64,000 bases of DNA from Mucilaginibacter sp. SJ (GCF_028993635.1 NZ_CP118631.1:2666001-2730000); one strand, 5' to 3'; counted from the stretch's first letter, positions 42,561 to 51,609 are shown. Numbers and translations are program-made. The notes: generated from the sequence alone by a model not told the origin.

Positions 42561-43754
42561 TTATTTACAGGTGTAGAAATCAATTGCTTCTATGATCACC
42601 CCACAAGCTTTCCTGATCTCGTCATGGGTAATGATCAAAGGAGGCGCCAAACGCATAGAGTTGCTGCAATGTAAAAACCAATCGGTTATTACACCATTTT
42701 CGATACAACGGTCAATTATCTTTTTATTAAGGTCGAAGTTTTCCAATTCGATGGCCATCATGAGGCCTTTGCCCCGTATCTGTTGCATAGCCGGGTTTAC
42801 AAGCAAATCCCGAAACAAAGCTTCCTTTTCAGCTACGCCGGATACCAGGTTATTATCCAACAAAAACTCCAATGCGGCCAAACCCGCCGCGCAGCATACC
42901 GGGTGCCCGCCAAAGGTAGTGATATGACCAAGGATTGGGTTTTCCTTCAAGGCATCCATGATCTGGTTTGATGAAATAAATGCCCCTATCGGCATTCCAC
43001 CGCCTAAAGCTTTTGCCAGTAACAGGATATCTGGTACGATACCAAAATGCTCAAACGCGAAAAGCTTTCCTGTGCGTCCAAACGCCGCTTGGATCTCATC
43101 CAGGATCAACAGCGTACCGGTTTCGGTACAACGGGCTCGTAAAGCCTGCACATATGCAAGATCCGGCACACGGATGCCGGCCTCACCCTGGATGGTTTCG
43201 ATAATCACGCAGGCGGTTTCTTCAGTTATCAGCATAAGATCTTCCGGGTTATTAAAACGGATAAAATTTACGCCCGGTAATAAAGGACGATAAGCCTGTT
43301 TAAACTCCTCATTGCCCATAACACTCAATGCGCCATGTGTGCTGCCATGATATGAGTTAAGACAAGCCACAACCTGCTGCCTGCCTGTAAAACGCTTGGC
43401 AAGCTTTAATGTCCCCTCAACGGCCTCGGCACCCGAGTTGGTAAAATATACTGATTGGAGAGGTGCCGGTAATACCGAAACAAGCTTTTCGGCAAAGCGC
43501 ACCTGCGGGGTTTGTACATATTCGCCGTACACCATCAGGTGCATATATTTATCAACCTGCTGCTTTATCGCATCAATAACATAACGATTGCTATGCCCAA
43601 GACTGCTTACCCCGATGCCCGATATCAGGTCGATATAGGCTTTGCCCTCCGCATTGTACATATAAATACCTTCGGCACGCTCAAATTCAAGCAATAAAGG
43701 AAAATTAGTGGTTTGCGCGTTATTGGCTAAAAAAAGCTGGCGAAGAGTAGACAT
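42561..43754 (-). CDS. Class III aminotransferase (acetylornithine/4-aminobutyrate type)
   Basis: This 397-residue PLP-dependent aminotransferase has 'TNSGAEAVEGTLKLAKRFTGR' (about 105-125, PLP phosphate binding), 'SYHGSTHGALSVMG' (about 134-147), 'LLILDEIQAAFGRTGKLFA' (about 215-233, with D219 for the pyridine N) and 'PDILLLAKALGGGMPIGA' with the Schiff-base Lys (K248). Length is in the argD/ornithine-aminotransferase range. Without arginine-pathway neighbours, it is more likely a general omega-aminotransferase. It is monocistronic. Confidence 0.88.
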   Translation of the reverse strand: MSTLRQLFLANNAQTTNFPLLLEFERAEGIYMYNAEGKAYIDLISGIGVSSLGHSNRYVIDAIKQQVDKYMHLMVYGEYVQTPQVRFAEKLVSVLPAPLQSVYFTNSGAEAVEGTLKLAKRFTGRQQVVACLNSYHGSTHGALSVMGNEEFKQAYRPLLPGVNFIRFNNPEDLMLITEETACVIIETIQGEAGIRVPDLAYVQALRARCTETGTLLILDEIQAAFGRTGKLFAFEHFGIVPDILLLAKALGGGMPIGAFISSNQIMDALKENPILGHITTFGGHPVCCAAGLAALEFLLDNNLVSGVAEKEALFRDLLVNPAMQQIRGKGLMMAIELENFDLNKKIIDRCIENGVITDWFLHCSNSMRLAPPLIITHDEIRKACGVIIEAIDFYTCK

Positions 43755-43838
43755 AGCAATTAGTGAATTAATGAGTTAGTGAATTAGTGATTGCCTAATC
43801 GTCGCAAAATTCAACATTTCGTTCAATAAGCCACAAAT

Positions 43839-43862
43839 AAAAAAGCGAACTTAAAATTCGCT
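43839..43862 (-). terminator. Terminator of the sigma/anti-sigma/Spy-like operon
   Basis: On the minus strand AGCGAA-TTTTAAG-TTCGCT is followed by TTTTTTATT. It lies 27 nt after the stop of the Spy-like gene. AGTGAATTA-type low-complexity repeats lie on both sides (43755-43795 and 43863-43892). Confidence 0.75.
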
Positions 43863-43888
43863 AATTAAATAATTCACTAAATCACTAA

Positions 43889-44395
43889 TTAATTCCCCGC
43901 TCTTTCGCTGCGTTCGCTGAGTTGTTTGATGAGTTCGTCGTTAAACTCCTGTTCGCTTTTGTACAGGATACTCACCTTTTCGGGCGGAAGGATCTTGGCA
44001 AAAGAATCGCGGTAGCGTTTACGGATCCCAACCAGCTGGCTTTCGTAATAAATTTCCTTATCTATTTGCTCGGTGCCGTTGGTTGATGAAGTGGAGTTAT
44101 TTAAACGCTTCAGAATGCGCACAGCAGTAAGCTCCTGCTGGTACTGATTATAAAGCGGCCAGAATTTGTTAGCCTCTTCATCAGTAAGATCAAGCTGGCG
44201 GCTGATATACCTGTTACGGGCAGCCTCAAGTCTTTTACCCATAGCGCCCTTTTTGTTGCCATTAGGGCGTACCGGGTTAAGCTGGGGCCTTGAGGGCGTT
44301 TGAGCCGGAACAAAGCGGTTAACCTGTCCTACAGCTTCATAGCCTATTGCCATAACAAATAACACAATACAAATATGCCTGATCAATTTACTCAT
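43889..44395 (-). CDS. Spy/CpxP-like periplasmic protein (hypothetical)
   Basis: This 168-residue exported protein has a signal peptide (MSKLIRHICIVLFVMAIGYEAVGQ) and a helical middle with 'RYISRQLDLTDEEANKFWPLYNQYQQELTAVR' (about 62-93). That is the LTxxEAxxFWPLYxxY motif of Spy-like proteins common in Bacteroidota. 'ILPPEKVSILYKSEQEFNDELI' follows. It is the third gene of an operon behind an ECF sigma factor and a repeat-bearing membrane protein, with 17 nt between stop and start. A stress-sensing or chaperone role is likely from context. No catalytic motif is visible. Confidence 0.75.
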   Translation of the reverse strand: MSKLIRHICIVLFVMAIGYEAVGQVNRFVPAQTPSRPQLNPVRPNGNKKGAMGKRLEAARNRYISRQLDLTDEEANKFWPLYNQYQQELTAVRILKRLNNSTSSTNGTEQIDKEIYYESQLVGIRKRYRDSFAKILPPEKVSILYKSEQEFNDELIKQLSERSERAGN

Positions 44396-44412
44396 TAAAT
44401 TTTTTCCTCTGT

Positions 44413-45456
44413 TTAATTATCTATATAATCCGACAGATCTTCGTCTGCATTACTTGTGTTGCTTTTTTGATTAGCATCTATCAGTGTACGGGTGTCACTT
44501 GCGTCCATGTGTAACTGAAGATAGTTTTTTATTTCATCAACCGGCACCGATGATACCTGCTCATGCAAGTAAGAATGATTATGATCCGGCGCCTGGATAT
44601 CTCCCCTGAAAATAACACCTACACCTAATATCAAAGCAAAGCAGGCCGCTGTAGCATACCTGATGGTAGGCGACAACCAAAGCCTCCTCACCATACTTTT
44701 GTTCTGTACAGGTTTAGTTTTGTTAATGCTTACAACATTATCAAACTCCTGCTCCTCTTCAACTTCTGCATTAACAGTTTTATCCAGGATACGCTGGTTA
44801 AGCTGATTAAAGTAATCTATCGGTACAACAAAGCCTTCGTGCTCAGCATTCACTGCTTCCTCAACTGCTATACGGCTTTGAATGTTGACGCTTAGTTCCT
44901 CAAAATAATTTTCAGGAACAGTAAACCCTTCATCACCCATAACCTCCTCAACCGCTATACGGCTTTGGATGTTGCTGCTCAGTTCATCAAAGTAGTTTTC
45001 GGGTACGGTGAAGCCTTCATCAGCCAGGTTCATGGCCTCCTCCACCACTATGCGGCTTTGGATATTGCTGCTTAGTTCGTCAAAATAGTTTTCGGGCACC
45101 GTGAAACCCTCACCCGCATCCATGGCTTCATCAACCACAATACGGCTTTGAATGTTGCTGCTCAGCTCATCAAAATAATTTTCGGGAACGGTAAACCCCG
45201 AATCACCGGCGCTAAAAGCACGTTCAATATTTATACGGCTCCGGATATTGCTATTTAACTCGTCGAAGTAATTTTCGGGTACCGTGTACCCTGCAGATGG
45301 ATAGTTCTTTAATCCCTCAAGCCTTATGCGTGTTGTTATGTGCTGCGCTAACTCTTGGAAATAGCCATCAGGCACTGTGAACGGGTTAGTTTTGCTAACC
45401 TGTTTCAGCGCGATGAAATCATCCAGCCATTCCCTATTGTCCATATCGCTTTTCAT
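44413..45456 (-). CDS. Putative anti-sigma factor with seven tandem 31-residue repeats
   Basis: The start is taken at the ATG at 45456, giving 347 residues. The N-terminal cytoplasmic half (about 25-227) contains seven units of the pattern 'GFTVPENYFDELSSNIQSRI' spaced 29-31 residues apart (from about 25, 56, 87, 117, 148, 177 and 208). Units 3-6 are almost identical and the outer ones diverge. One transmembrane helix lies at about 266-284 (YATAACFALILGVGVIF), and the periplasmic C-terminus has two short acidic helices (VPVDEIKNYLQLHMD; DEDLSDYIDN). It lies 52 nt behind an ECF sigma factor, so I infer it is its membrane anti-sigma factor or a regulator. Related Bacteroidota proteins carry one or two such VPE(N/G)YF motifs (from memory), so this is an expansion. 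Confidence 0.7.
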   Translation of the reverse strand: MKSDMDNREWLDDFIALKQVSKTNPFTVPDGYFQELAQHITTRIRLEGLKNYPSAGYTVPENYFDELNSNIRSRINIERAFSAGDSGFTVPENYFDELSSNIQSRIVVDEAMDAGEGFTVPENYFDELSSNIQSRIVVEEAMNLADEGFTVPENYFDELSSNIQSRIAVEEVMGDEGFTVPENYFEELSVNIQSRIAVEEAVNAEHEGFVVPIDYFNQLNQRILDKTVNAEVEEEQEFDNVVSINKTKPVQNKSMVRRLWLSPTIRYATAACFALILGVGVIFRGDIQAPDHNHSYLHEQVSSVPVDEIKNYLQLHMDASDTRTLIDANQKSNTSNADEDLSDYIDN

Positions 45457-45507
45457 ACACAACTATAGATTGGTATAGTGCTAAAAGGTTTAACGTAAAT
45501 TAAAAAA

Positions 45508-46062
45508 TTAATCCCTGCCAAGCAAATGGGCTTCTATCTTCTTGACTGCCAGGTGAAAAGAAGCCTTTAAAGCCCCCACACTGGTACCCAAAACCTGCGA
45601 CATTTCTTCATACTTCATGTCTTCATAATATTTCATATTGAAAACAAGCCGTTGTTTTTCGGGCAGGGTAAGCAATGCTTCCTGTAGCTTACGCTGCGCC
45701 GCATCGCCGTTAAAATAGGTTGAGTCGGCCAGTGTATCGGCCAGCTCATAAGCAACATCATCCAACGAAACATTATTTTTTTGTTTTTTCTTATTCAAAA
45801 AAGTAATGCATTCGTTGGATGCTATCCTGTACATCCAGGTGTACAGTTGCGCGTCGTTTCTGAAACCGGCCAGGTTTTTCCAAACCTTTACAAAAACATC
45901 CTGAACCAGATCATCAGCATCGTCATGATCAACAACCATGCGCCTGATGTGCCAGTATATTTTTTGCTGGTATTTTTTCAACAACAGGTTAAATGCCTCA
46001 TTCCGGGTTTTTTCGTCCTGAAACTTGCTTAATATCTCTGAATCTTCAACCTGTACCGACAT
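45508..46062 (-). CDS. ECF-type RNA polymerase sigma-70 factor
   Basis: This 184-residue ECF sigma factor has region 2 (about 22-90: 'NLLLKKYQQKIYWHIRRMVVDHDDADDLVQDVFVKVWK') and region 4 (about 125-178: 'LLTLPEKQRLVFNMKYYEDMKYEEMSQVLGTSVGALKASFHLAVKKI'). The two regions are joined by a short linker, and there is no region 3. It is the first gene of a three-gene minus-strand operon with the repeat-bearing putative anti-sigma protein and the Spy-like protein, which fits envelope-stress control. Its start is 31 nt after the transketolase B stop. Confidence 0.92.
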   Translation of the reverse strand: MSVQVEDSEILSKFQDEKTRNEAFNLLLKKYQQKIYWHIRRMVVDHDDADDLVQDVFVKVWKNLAGFRNDAQLYTWMYRIASNECITFLNKKKQKNNVSLDDVAYELADTLADSTYFNGDAAQRKLQEALLTLPEKQRLVFNMKYYEDMKYEEMSQVLGTSVGALKASFHLAVKKIEAHLLGRD

Positions 46063-46093
46063 TTTTAGAATTTTATTAATGTTAAAGGTTTAA

Positions 46094-47059
46094 TTAACCT
46101 TTTTTGTTTTTTCTTTCTATCACCTTTTTCACCGCTGCCACAATATGATCGGCATCCAGGCCGTACTTGGTCATCAGTTGTTCAGGTGTACCGCTTTCGC
46201 CAAAGCTGTCATTTACAGCTACGTACTCCTGTGGTGATGGGTTGTGCACTGCAAGTACCTGTGCAACGCTATCGCCTAAACCACCCAAACGGTTGTGTTC
46301 TTCGGCAGTAACTACGCAGCCTGTTTTAGCAACCGATTTCAAAATAGCTTCTTCATCCAGTGGTTTAATGGTGTGGATGTTGATGATCTCGGCATCGATA
46401 CCCTGCTCAGCTAAAATTTCGCCGGCAAGGATAGCCTGCCATACCAGGTGACCAGTAGCAAAGATACTTACATCGGCACCTTCGTTCACCATCCATGCTT
46501 TACCAATTTCAAATTTTTGATCAGGATCAGTAAAGATCGGAACAACCGGGCGACCAAAACGTAAGTAAACCGGGCCGTCATACTCAGCAATAGCAACAGT
46601 AGCGGCTTTAGTTTGATTGTAATCGCAGGTGTTAATAACGGTCATGCCTGGTAACATTTTCATCAGGCCAATATCTTCCAGGATCTGGTGGGTAGCACCG
46701 TCTTCACCCAAAGTTAAACCGGCATGTGAAGCGCAAATTTTAACGTTTTTGTTTGAATAAGCTACCGATTGACGAATCTGATCATAAACCCTGCCTGTTG
46801 AAAAGTTGGCGAAAGTTCCGGTAAATGGGATTTTACCGCCAATGGTCATACCGGCAGCAATACCGATCATGTTAGCCTCAGCAATGCCTACCTGTACAAA
46901 ACGCTCAGGGAATGCTTTAATAAAATCGTTCATTTTTAACGAACCGATAAGGTCGGCGCAAAGTGCAACAACCTGGTCATTTTTCTGGCCTGCTTCCAGC
47001 AACCCGGCGCCAAAGCCCGAGCGGGTATCTTTTTTATCTGTGTAAGTGTATTTTTTCAT
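46094..47059 (-). CDS. Transketolase, C-terminal subunit
   Basis: This is the Pyr/C-terminal half of a split transketolase: 321 residues from MKKYTYTDKKDT (start at 47059; four codons earlier is possible). It has the transketolase pyrimidine-binding 'LLEAGQKNDQVVALCADLIGS' (about 20-40), 'FVQVGIAEANMIGIAAGMTIGGKIPF' (about 55-80) and 'ASHAGLTLGEDGATHQ' (about 108-123). The C-terminal transketolase domain starts at 'NEGADVSIFATGHLV'. The pentose-phosphate enzyme needs the partner at 47171-48016, which carries the ThDP-binding half. A palindromic repeat of about 100 nt separates the two genes. Confidence 0.92.
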   Translation of the reverse strand: MKKYTYTDKKDTRSGFGAGLLEAGQKNDQVVALCADLIGSLKMNDFIKAFPERFVQVGIAEANMIGIAAGMTIGGKIPFTGTFANFSTGRVYDQIRQSVAYSNKNVKICASHAGLTLGEDGATHQILEDIGLMKMLPGMTVINTCDYNQTKAATVAIAEYDGPVYLRFGRPVVPIFTDPDQKFEIGKAWMVNEGADVSIFATGHLVWQAILAGEILAEQGIDAEIINIHTIKPLDEEAILKSVAKTGCVVTAEEHNRLGGLGDSVAQVLAVHNPSPQEYVAVNDSFGESGTPEQLMTKYGLDADHIVAAVKKVIERKNKKG

Positions 47060-47064
47060 GATGG

Positions 47065-47168
47065 GCGTCACCCTGCCCTCTCCAGAGGAGAGGGTTTTGG
47101 AATTTTTAATAATGATAATTAATTTGATGTTTTAACTCTCCCCCTTTGGGGGAGCTGGAGGGGGCTAC
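47065..47168. repeat. Palindromic repeat between the transketolase halves
   Basis: GCGTCACCCTGCCCTCTCC + AGAGGAGAGGG faces CTCTCCCCCTTTGGGGGAG + CTGGAGGGGGCTACGC across an AT-rich loop. The right end touches the transketolase A stop codon (47171). Same general type as 35679-35763. Confidence 0.75.
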
Positions 47169-47170
47169 GC

Positions 47171-48016
47171 TTAATAATCGCCCAGTGTTTCCTCTAACTG
47201 ATCTAAAGCCAGTTTAAGCTGCTCATCATTTGGCGCAACACCGTGCCATTTGTGACTGCCCACCATAAAGTCAACACCGTAACCCATTTCGGTATGCATC
47301 AGGATCATGATCGGTTTGCCCTGACCTGTGCGGCTTTTTGCTTCTTCGAGCACCCTAACCACATCGGCCATATCGTTACCTTTCATATCCAATACATCCC
47401 AGCCAAAAGCTTCCCATTTAGCGCGAAGATCGCCTAATGAAAGTACCTGTTTGGTTGGACCATCAATTTGCTGACCGTTAACATCAATAGTTGAGATCAG
47501 GTTATCAACATGATTGTGCGGGGCAAACATCGCAGCTTCCCAAATCTGGCCTTCCTGGATTTCGCCATCGCCATGCAGGGTAAACACCAATGATTTATCA
47601 CCGTTTAATTTTTTTGCCAATGCAGCTCCGATAGCTACCGATAAGCCCTGGCCCAATGAACCCGAAGCAATACGGATGCCCGGAAGGTGCTCATGTGTAG
47701 TTGGGTGACCTTGTAAACGCGCGTTCAGTTTACGGAAAGTTGCAAGCTCGGCTTTATCAAAATAACCTGCGTGTGCCAGCGTACTGTAGAACACAGGCGA
47801 AATATGGCCGTTTGACAGGAAGAAAATATCTTCGCCAACTGCGTCCATATTAAATTTAGGATCGTGGTTCATTACCGAAAAATACAATGCGGTAAAGAAA
47901 TCGGTACAGCCCAATGAGCCGCCCGGGTGGCCTGATTGACAGCCATGTACCATGCGTACAATGTCGCGCCTGATTTGTGACGCGGTTTTTTCTAATGTTT
48001 GTAAGTCTGCTTTCAT
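47171..48016 (-). CDS. Transketolase, N-terminal (thiamine diphosphate) subunit
   Basis: This 281-residue ThDP-binding half of a split transketolase has 'SGHPGGSLGCTDFFTALYF' (about 27-45), 'SNGHISPVFYSTLAHAGYF' (about 68-86), 'IRIASGSLGQGLSVAIGAALAKKL' (about 113-136) and 'VFTLHGDGEIQEGQIWEAAMFA' (about 142-163). The last has the GDG...N-type Mg/ThDP motif (here GDGEIQEG). The pair with 46094-47059 makes the complete enzyme. It is the first gene of the pair on the minus strand. Confidence 0.92.
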   Translation of the reverse strand: MKADLQTLEKTASQIRRDIVRMVHGCQSGHPGGSLGCTDFFTALYFSVMNHDPKFNMDAVGEDIFFLSNGHISPVFYSTLAHAGYFDKAELATFRKLNARLQGHPTTHEHLPGIRIASGSLGQGLSVAIGAALAKKLNGDKSLVFTLHGDGEIQEGQIWEAAMFAPHNHVDNLISTIDVNGQQIDGPTKQVLSLGDLRAKWEAFGWDVLDMKGNDMADVVRVLEEAKSRTGQGKPIMILMHTEMGYGVDFMVGSHKWHGVAPNDEQLKLALDQLEETLGDY

Positions 48017-48068
48017 TAATGGAATTTAGGAACTGCTAAAGTAGCTATTTTAATTGTGTTTTCAACAC

Positions 48069-48530
48069 TTATTTTACAAGATCGAGCACCTGCTGAGAGG
48101 AGGCCTTAGTATCAACCTTATTGATCACATGCGTAATAATCCCCTCTGCATCAATTACAAATGTGGTACGGGCTGTACCCATATATTTTTTGCCATACAT
48201 GTTTTTTTCAATCCATACACCGTAAGCTTCAACAATTTTAAGCTCATTATCGGCTATTAAGGTAAATGGCAGGCTATATTTGGTTTCAAATTTTTTGTGC
48301 GATTTTTCATCATCCGTACTTACCCCTATCACCTCAAAACCTTTGCTTAAAAGCGATTGATAGTTATCCCTGAAATCGCATGATTCGGCAGTACAGCCGG
48401 GGGTATCATCTTTAGGATAAAAGTAAAGGATCACATTTTTCCCTTTGTAATCGGCAAGGGATACTTCTTTGCCGTTTTGATCTTTAGCGGTAAAAGCAGG
48501 AGCTTTATCGCCTTCTTTTAATGTTGCCAT
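48069..48530 (-). CDS. bcp: Thioredoxin-dependent thiol peroxidase (Bcp)
   Basis: This 153-residue peroxiredoxin of the Bcp/PrxQ group reduces hydroperoxides with electrons from thioredoxin. The peroxidatic Cys is C46 in 'PGCTAESCDFRD' and the resolving Cys is C51, the PrxQ five-residue spacing. 'LYFYPKDDTPGCT' and 'SLPFTLIADNELKIVEAYGVW' match the fold. A thioredoxin gene, a possible reductant, is at 62796-63116. It lies 15 nt before the M23 peptidase start on the same strand, so they may be co-transcribed. Confidence 0.94.
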   Translation of the reverse strand: MATLKEGDKAPAFTAKDQNGKEVSLADYKGKNVILYFYPKDDTPGCTAESCDFRDNYQSLLSKGFEVIGVSTDDEKSHKKFETKYSLPFTLIADNELKIVEAYGVWIEKNMYGKKYMGTARTTFVIDAEGIITHVINKVDTKASSQQVLDLVK

Positions 48531-48545
48531 GTTTTATTTAGGTAC

Positions 48546-50267
48546 TTATCTGTAAAAATCGGCGGAAAATTCCGAAAAATTATTCTTGTTATCAACTAAA
48601 GTCAACTTAAACACGTGTTTACCGGGTGCAATATCGCTATTAATGGTGTAACTTAATATTTTAGTTTTATAATCATGCTCCATTAGCACCCATTTACCGT
48701 CAATTGTACCTGTATAGCTCTTAATTCCTGATAAATTATCACTTATTCTAAAATTAACACTGCGGGCAGCCTTCATATTGCTCCCGTTTTTGATATTGAG
48801 CGGGCGAATAACCGGGGCTACCGTATCTACCTTGATATAATAGTCGCCAAAGGCACTCACCTGCGATATCACATAGCCATCTTTAAAGTAACCGCCCTGG
48901 CAGCCTCCCCATGAACTTACAATAACCGCCTTATCAGTGTACTTACCCAGGTCAACATCTGGTTTGATCCAGATCTCATAGCTATCATGAATAGGTGTTA
49001 GCCTGTTATGGATATGATGCATGGCTGAATATGCCCCTGCAGGTTTAGCCGAAGCCGAATATTGAAAATCCAGATCATCATACAAATTGCCAGGCATAAT
49101 GATCACTTTCACTTTATCGTTGGCAAACTCGCTCCGCTTATCATAGTAAAACATAGTACCGCTAGGTTTTACAGGCTGGAGATTGGCAAATGGTGATGAC
49201 TTTACTTTTAATTTCAACGAGGAGGTATTGCCCGCAACATCTTTCACCACATATTCCACATCATGCGTGGCATTATCGTCAAACGTAATAATACCATTAT
49301 TTACCGATTGCGGATACAGCGAAATGCGGCTACCGGGCAGGATGAAACATTTCTGCATCCACCTGCGCGATGATTCAAATGCGGGGTAATCTATATAGGC
49401 ATTAATAGCATGGGTTTGATCAAACGCGAAACGTTCAACAGCAAAGGTATAAACGATTTTACCGTCGAGTTTTAGTTCGATAGAGTAAACGCCATTATGA
49501 TTAAACGACGTGCTATTCATATCGGTGGCATTGATCCCGAATCCGATATTACCGCTCAACTCCAGCGTTTGCGATTTAATGAGGTGATAATTACCGCCAG
49601 CTCCGGTAACGCCTAAAAACTCTTTAGGTGTTTTTTCGCTGAAAGGTTTCCCGTTCAAGTGATAGATCCCGATAGAAGTGATTGTTGGCGGTACTTTATC
49701 CGGAATAGTTAAACCAAACAGCTGCGCATTAATGGTTTCCTCTGTTTTAGTGTCCCTGATCTCAAAGTGCACATGCGGCCCGGCCGATGCACCGGCATTT
49801 CCTGAAATGGCTACAACCTCATCTTTTTTAACCGGCACCTGTGTTGATGTAAGTTTAAAATCAGCTTCGTAGGTTTGATGCTCATATTGATATTTCTTTA
49901 CCAACTCAATAACCGCCGGACTAAAACTTTGCAGGTGACCATAAACCGTAGTATACCCATTGGGATGGGTAATATAAATAGCTCTTCCAAAACCGCCAAA
50001 CTGTACACGTACCCTTGATATGTAGCCTTCGGCAGCGGCATGTACAGGGTAGCCGGTACGCTGGTTGGTTTTAAAATCGAGCCCGGAGTGGAAATGTGAC
50101 GGCCTTAACTCGCCAAATGAACCGGCTGTAGTGGGGGGCGTAAGATCAAGCGGATACCTGAAATAACTTTGCGGGTATTGCCTGCTTTGTATAATATCAC
50201 TTTGTGCAAACGCGTTTGAATAAAGCGCCAAACACATTGCACCTGTAACCAATAGTTTTTTAATCAT
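48546..50267 (-). CDS. M23-family peptidoglycan DD-metallopeptidase
   Basis: This 573-residue exported zinc endopeptidase has a signal peptide (ending NAFAQ, about 22). The LytM domain (about 45-190) has the metal ligands in 'HFHSGLDFKTN' (HxxxD) and 'HVHFEIRD' (HxH), with 'AAAEGYISRVRV' and 'GYTTVYGHLQSF' between them, so the site is complete. The C-terminal 380 residues are beta-rich ('TPKEFLGVTGAGGNYHLIKS', 'IRPLNIKNGSNMKAARSVNFRISDNLSGI'), with Ig-like folds that probably bind the wall or a partner. It follows the FAH-family gene by 2 nt. Confidence 0.9.
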   Translation of the reverse strand: MIKKLLVTGAMCLALYSNAFAQSDIIQSRQYPQSYFRYPLDLTPPTTAGSFGELRPSHFHSGLDFKTNQRTGYPVHAAAEGYISRVRVQFGGFGRAIYITHPNGYTTVYGHLQSFSPAVIELVKKYQYEHQTYEADFKLTSTQVPVKKDEVVAISGNAGASAGPHVHFEIRDTKTEETINAQLFGLTIPDKVPPTITSIGIYHLNGKPFSEKTPKEFLGVTGAGGNYHLIKSQTLELSGNIGFGINATDMNSTSFNHNGVYSIELKLDGKIVYTFAVERFAFDQTHAINAYIDYPAFESSRRWMQKCFILPGSRISLYPQSVNNGIITFDDNATHDVEYVVKDVAGNTSSLKLKVKSSPFANLQPVKPSGTMFYYDKRSEFANDKVKVIIMPGNLYDDLDFQYSASAKPAGAYSAMHHIHNRLTPIHDSYEIWIKPDVDLGKYTDKAVIVSSWGGCQGGYFKDGYVISQVSAFGDYYIKVDTVAPVIRPLNIKNGSNMKAARSVNFRISDNLSGIKSYTGTIDGKWVLMEHDYKTKILSYTINSDIAPGKHVFKLTLVDNKNNFSEFSADFYR

Positions 50268-50269
50268 GC

Positions 50270-50881
50270 TTATTTAACGTAAAAATCGAGCATTTTCTCA
50301 TCTTCGAGGTATCCCTCAAGTTTGTCGCCGATTTTTACTTTTGATACACCTGGTGGGGTGCCGGTAAATATTAGGTCGCCCTTTTTAAGGGTGATGTATT
50401 TTGAAACAAAGGCGACGATGCTCTCAAACGAGAAAAGCAGATCGCGGGTGTTGCCCTGCTGGCGGGTTTCGCCGTTAATATCCAGCTTAAAGTTGATATC
50501 ATACACTGATTCAAACTTTGTTTTAGGCACAAAAGTGCTGATGGGTGCCGAGCCATCAAAAGCTTTGGCCAATTCCCATGGCAAGCCTTTTTCCTTATGA
50601 CGCGCCTGAACATCGCGTGCGGTAAAGTCAATACCTAAGCCAATTTCTTCATAGTAATTAGCGGCAAATTTCTCGCTGATGTGCTTGCCCTCTTTACTGA
50701 TCTTCAAAACCAGTTCAATTTCATGGTGAACATCTTCCGAAAAATCGGGATGGTAAAAAGGCTTATTCTCTTTTAATAAAGCCGTGTCGGGCTTCATGAA
50801 GATAACCGGCGTTGTGGGTACCGGGTTATTGAGTTCTTTGGCGTGTTCGGCGTAGTTGCGGCCAATGGCAATAATTTTCAT
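50270..50881 (-). CDS. Fumarylacetoacetate hydrolase family protein
   Basis: This 203-residue cytoplasmic FAH-fold enzyme has 'IAIGRNYAEHAKELN' (about 4-18), 'HHEIELVLKISKEGKHI' (about 51-67, metal Glu), 'GLGIDFTARDVQARHKEKGLPWELAKAFDGSAPIS' (about 87-121), 'TRQQGNTRDLLFSFE' and 'GDLIFTGTPPGVSKV' (about 168-182). These place it among the single-domain FAHD1/YcgM-like hydrolases or decarboxylases of oxo-acids. It starts the operon with the M23 gene. Confidence 0.92.
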   Translation of the reverse strand: MKIIAIGRNYAEHAKELNNPVPTTPVIFMKPDTALLKENKPFYHPDFSEDVHHEIELVLKISKEGKHISEKFAANYYEEIGLGIDFTARDVQARHKEKGLPWELAKAFDGSAPISTFVPKTKFESVYDINFKLDINGETRQQGNTRDLLFSFESIVAFVSKYITLKKGDLIFTGTPPGVSKVKIGDKLEGYLEDEKMLDFYVK

Positions 50882-51093
50882 AAATGAACGCTATAATCGC
50901 CAAAGCTAAAAAATTTGATGGGTTTGGGGGAAGGTTTATAATGTTGTATTAATAATTTGACGTTCCCCTCAAGTAAAACTTACGCAGGCAAGTTGCGTAC
51001 CTCTGGCACGCCCAAAATGGGGTTCATTCAATTGCTACAAACCTTTTGCCCCTCCGGGGCAGTCAAAAATGAAAAAATTAAGTTTAATCGATT

Positions 51094-51609
51094 TTAATTA
51101 ATAACCGAAATCCTTTTAATAACGGATTCGGTACCGGCCACAACGCGCACAAAATAAAAGCCGCGGACCAGCTTATTGCTGATAGGGTAATTTAAATTAT
51201 GATCGCCGGATTCAACCCTTTGCGAAAACAGGGTAGAAATATCGTTGCCCAACACATCCATTATTTTAATGGTTACGTTGGTATTGCGCGAAATGGAATA
51301 TTTAAGGTTGATCTGGTCGGTTACCGGGTTAGGGTACAATTGTACATCGCTTAGCAACTTGTCATCCGGTCGGGATACATTCAATTTTACACTTGAAGTA
51401 ACAGCGGGCTTTAACGGAGGAAGCGAAAGGTGCAGGCCATTCTTTAAATAAGACGTTTTGGCGGCTTTAGTTTTACCCCTAAGATACACGGTATCAGACT
51501 TTAGCGAATGGCCATCAGCAACAAAGGCGAAGTTCACGAAAATTGCCATCGCAATTATCACGACCCATGTGTAGGTATAAACATAAAAATATGTAAAATT
51601 TCGCCTCAT
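51094..51609 (-). CDS. Exported protein with T9SS type A sorting domain
   Basis: This 171-residue protein has a hydrophobic N-terminus (about 7-30, 'YVYTYTWVVIIAMAIFVNFAFV') and, from about 88 to the end, a Por-secretion C-terminal domain. The domain reads 'LYPNPVTDQINLKYS', 'VTIKIMDVLGNDI', 'GFYFVRVVAGTESVIKRISVI'. The sorting domain is exported by the type IX system, consistent with porT at 27930. The middle (about 45-85) is short and has no catalytic domain, so the cargo is little more than a sorting tail; it may be truncated or a surface anchor. Confidence 0.85.
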   Translation of the reverse strand: MRRNFTYFYVYTYTWVVIIAMAIFVNFAFVADGHSLKSDTVYLRGKTKAAKTSYLKNGLHLSLPPLKPAVTSSVKLNVSRPDDKLLSDVQLYPNPVTDQINLKYSISRNTNVTIKIMDVLGNDISTLFSQRVESGDHNLNYPISNKLVRGFYFVRVVAGTESVIKRISVIN

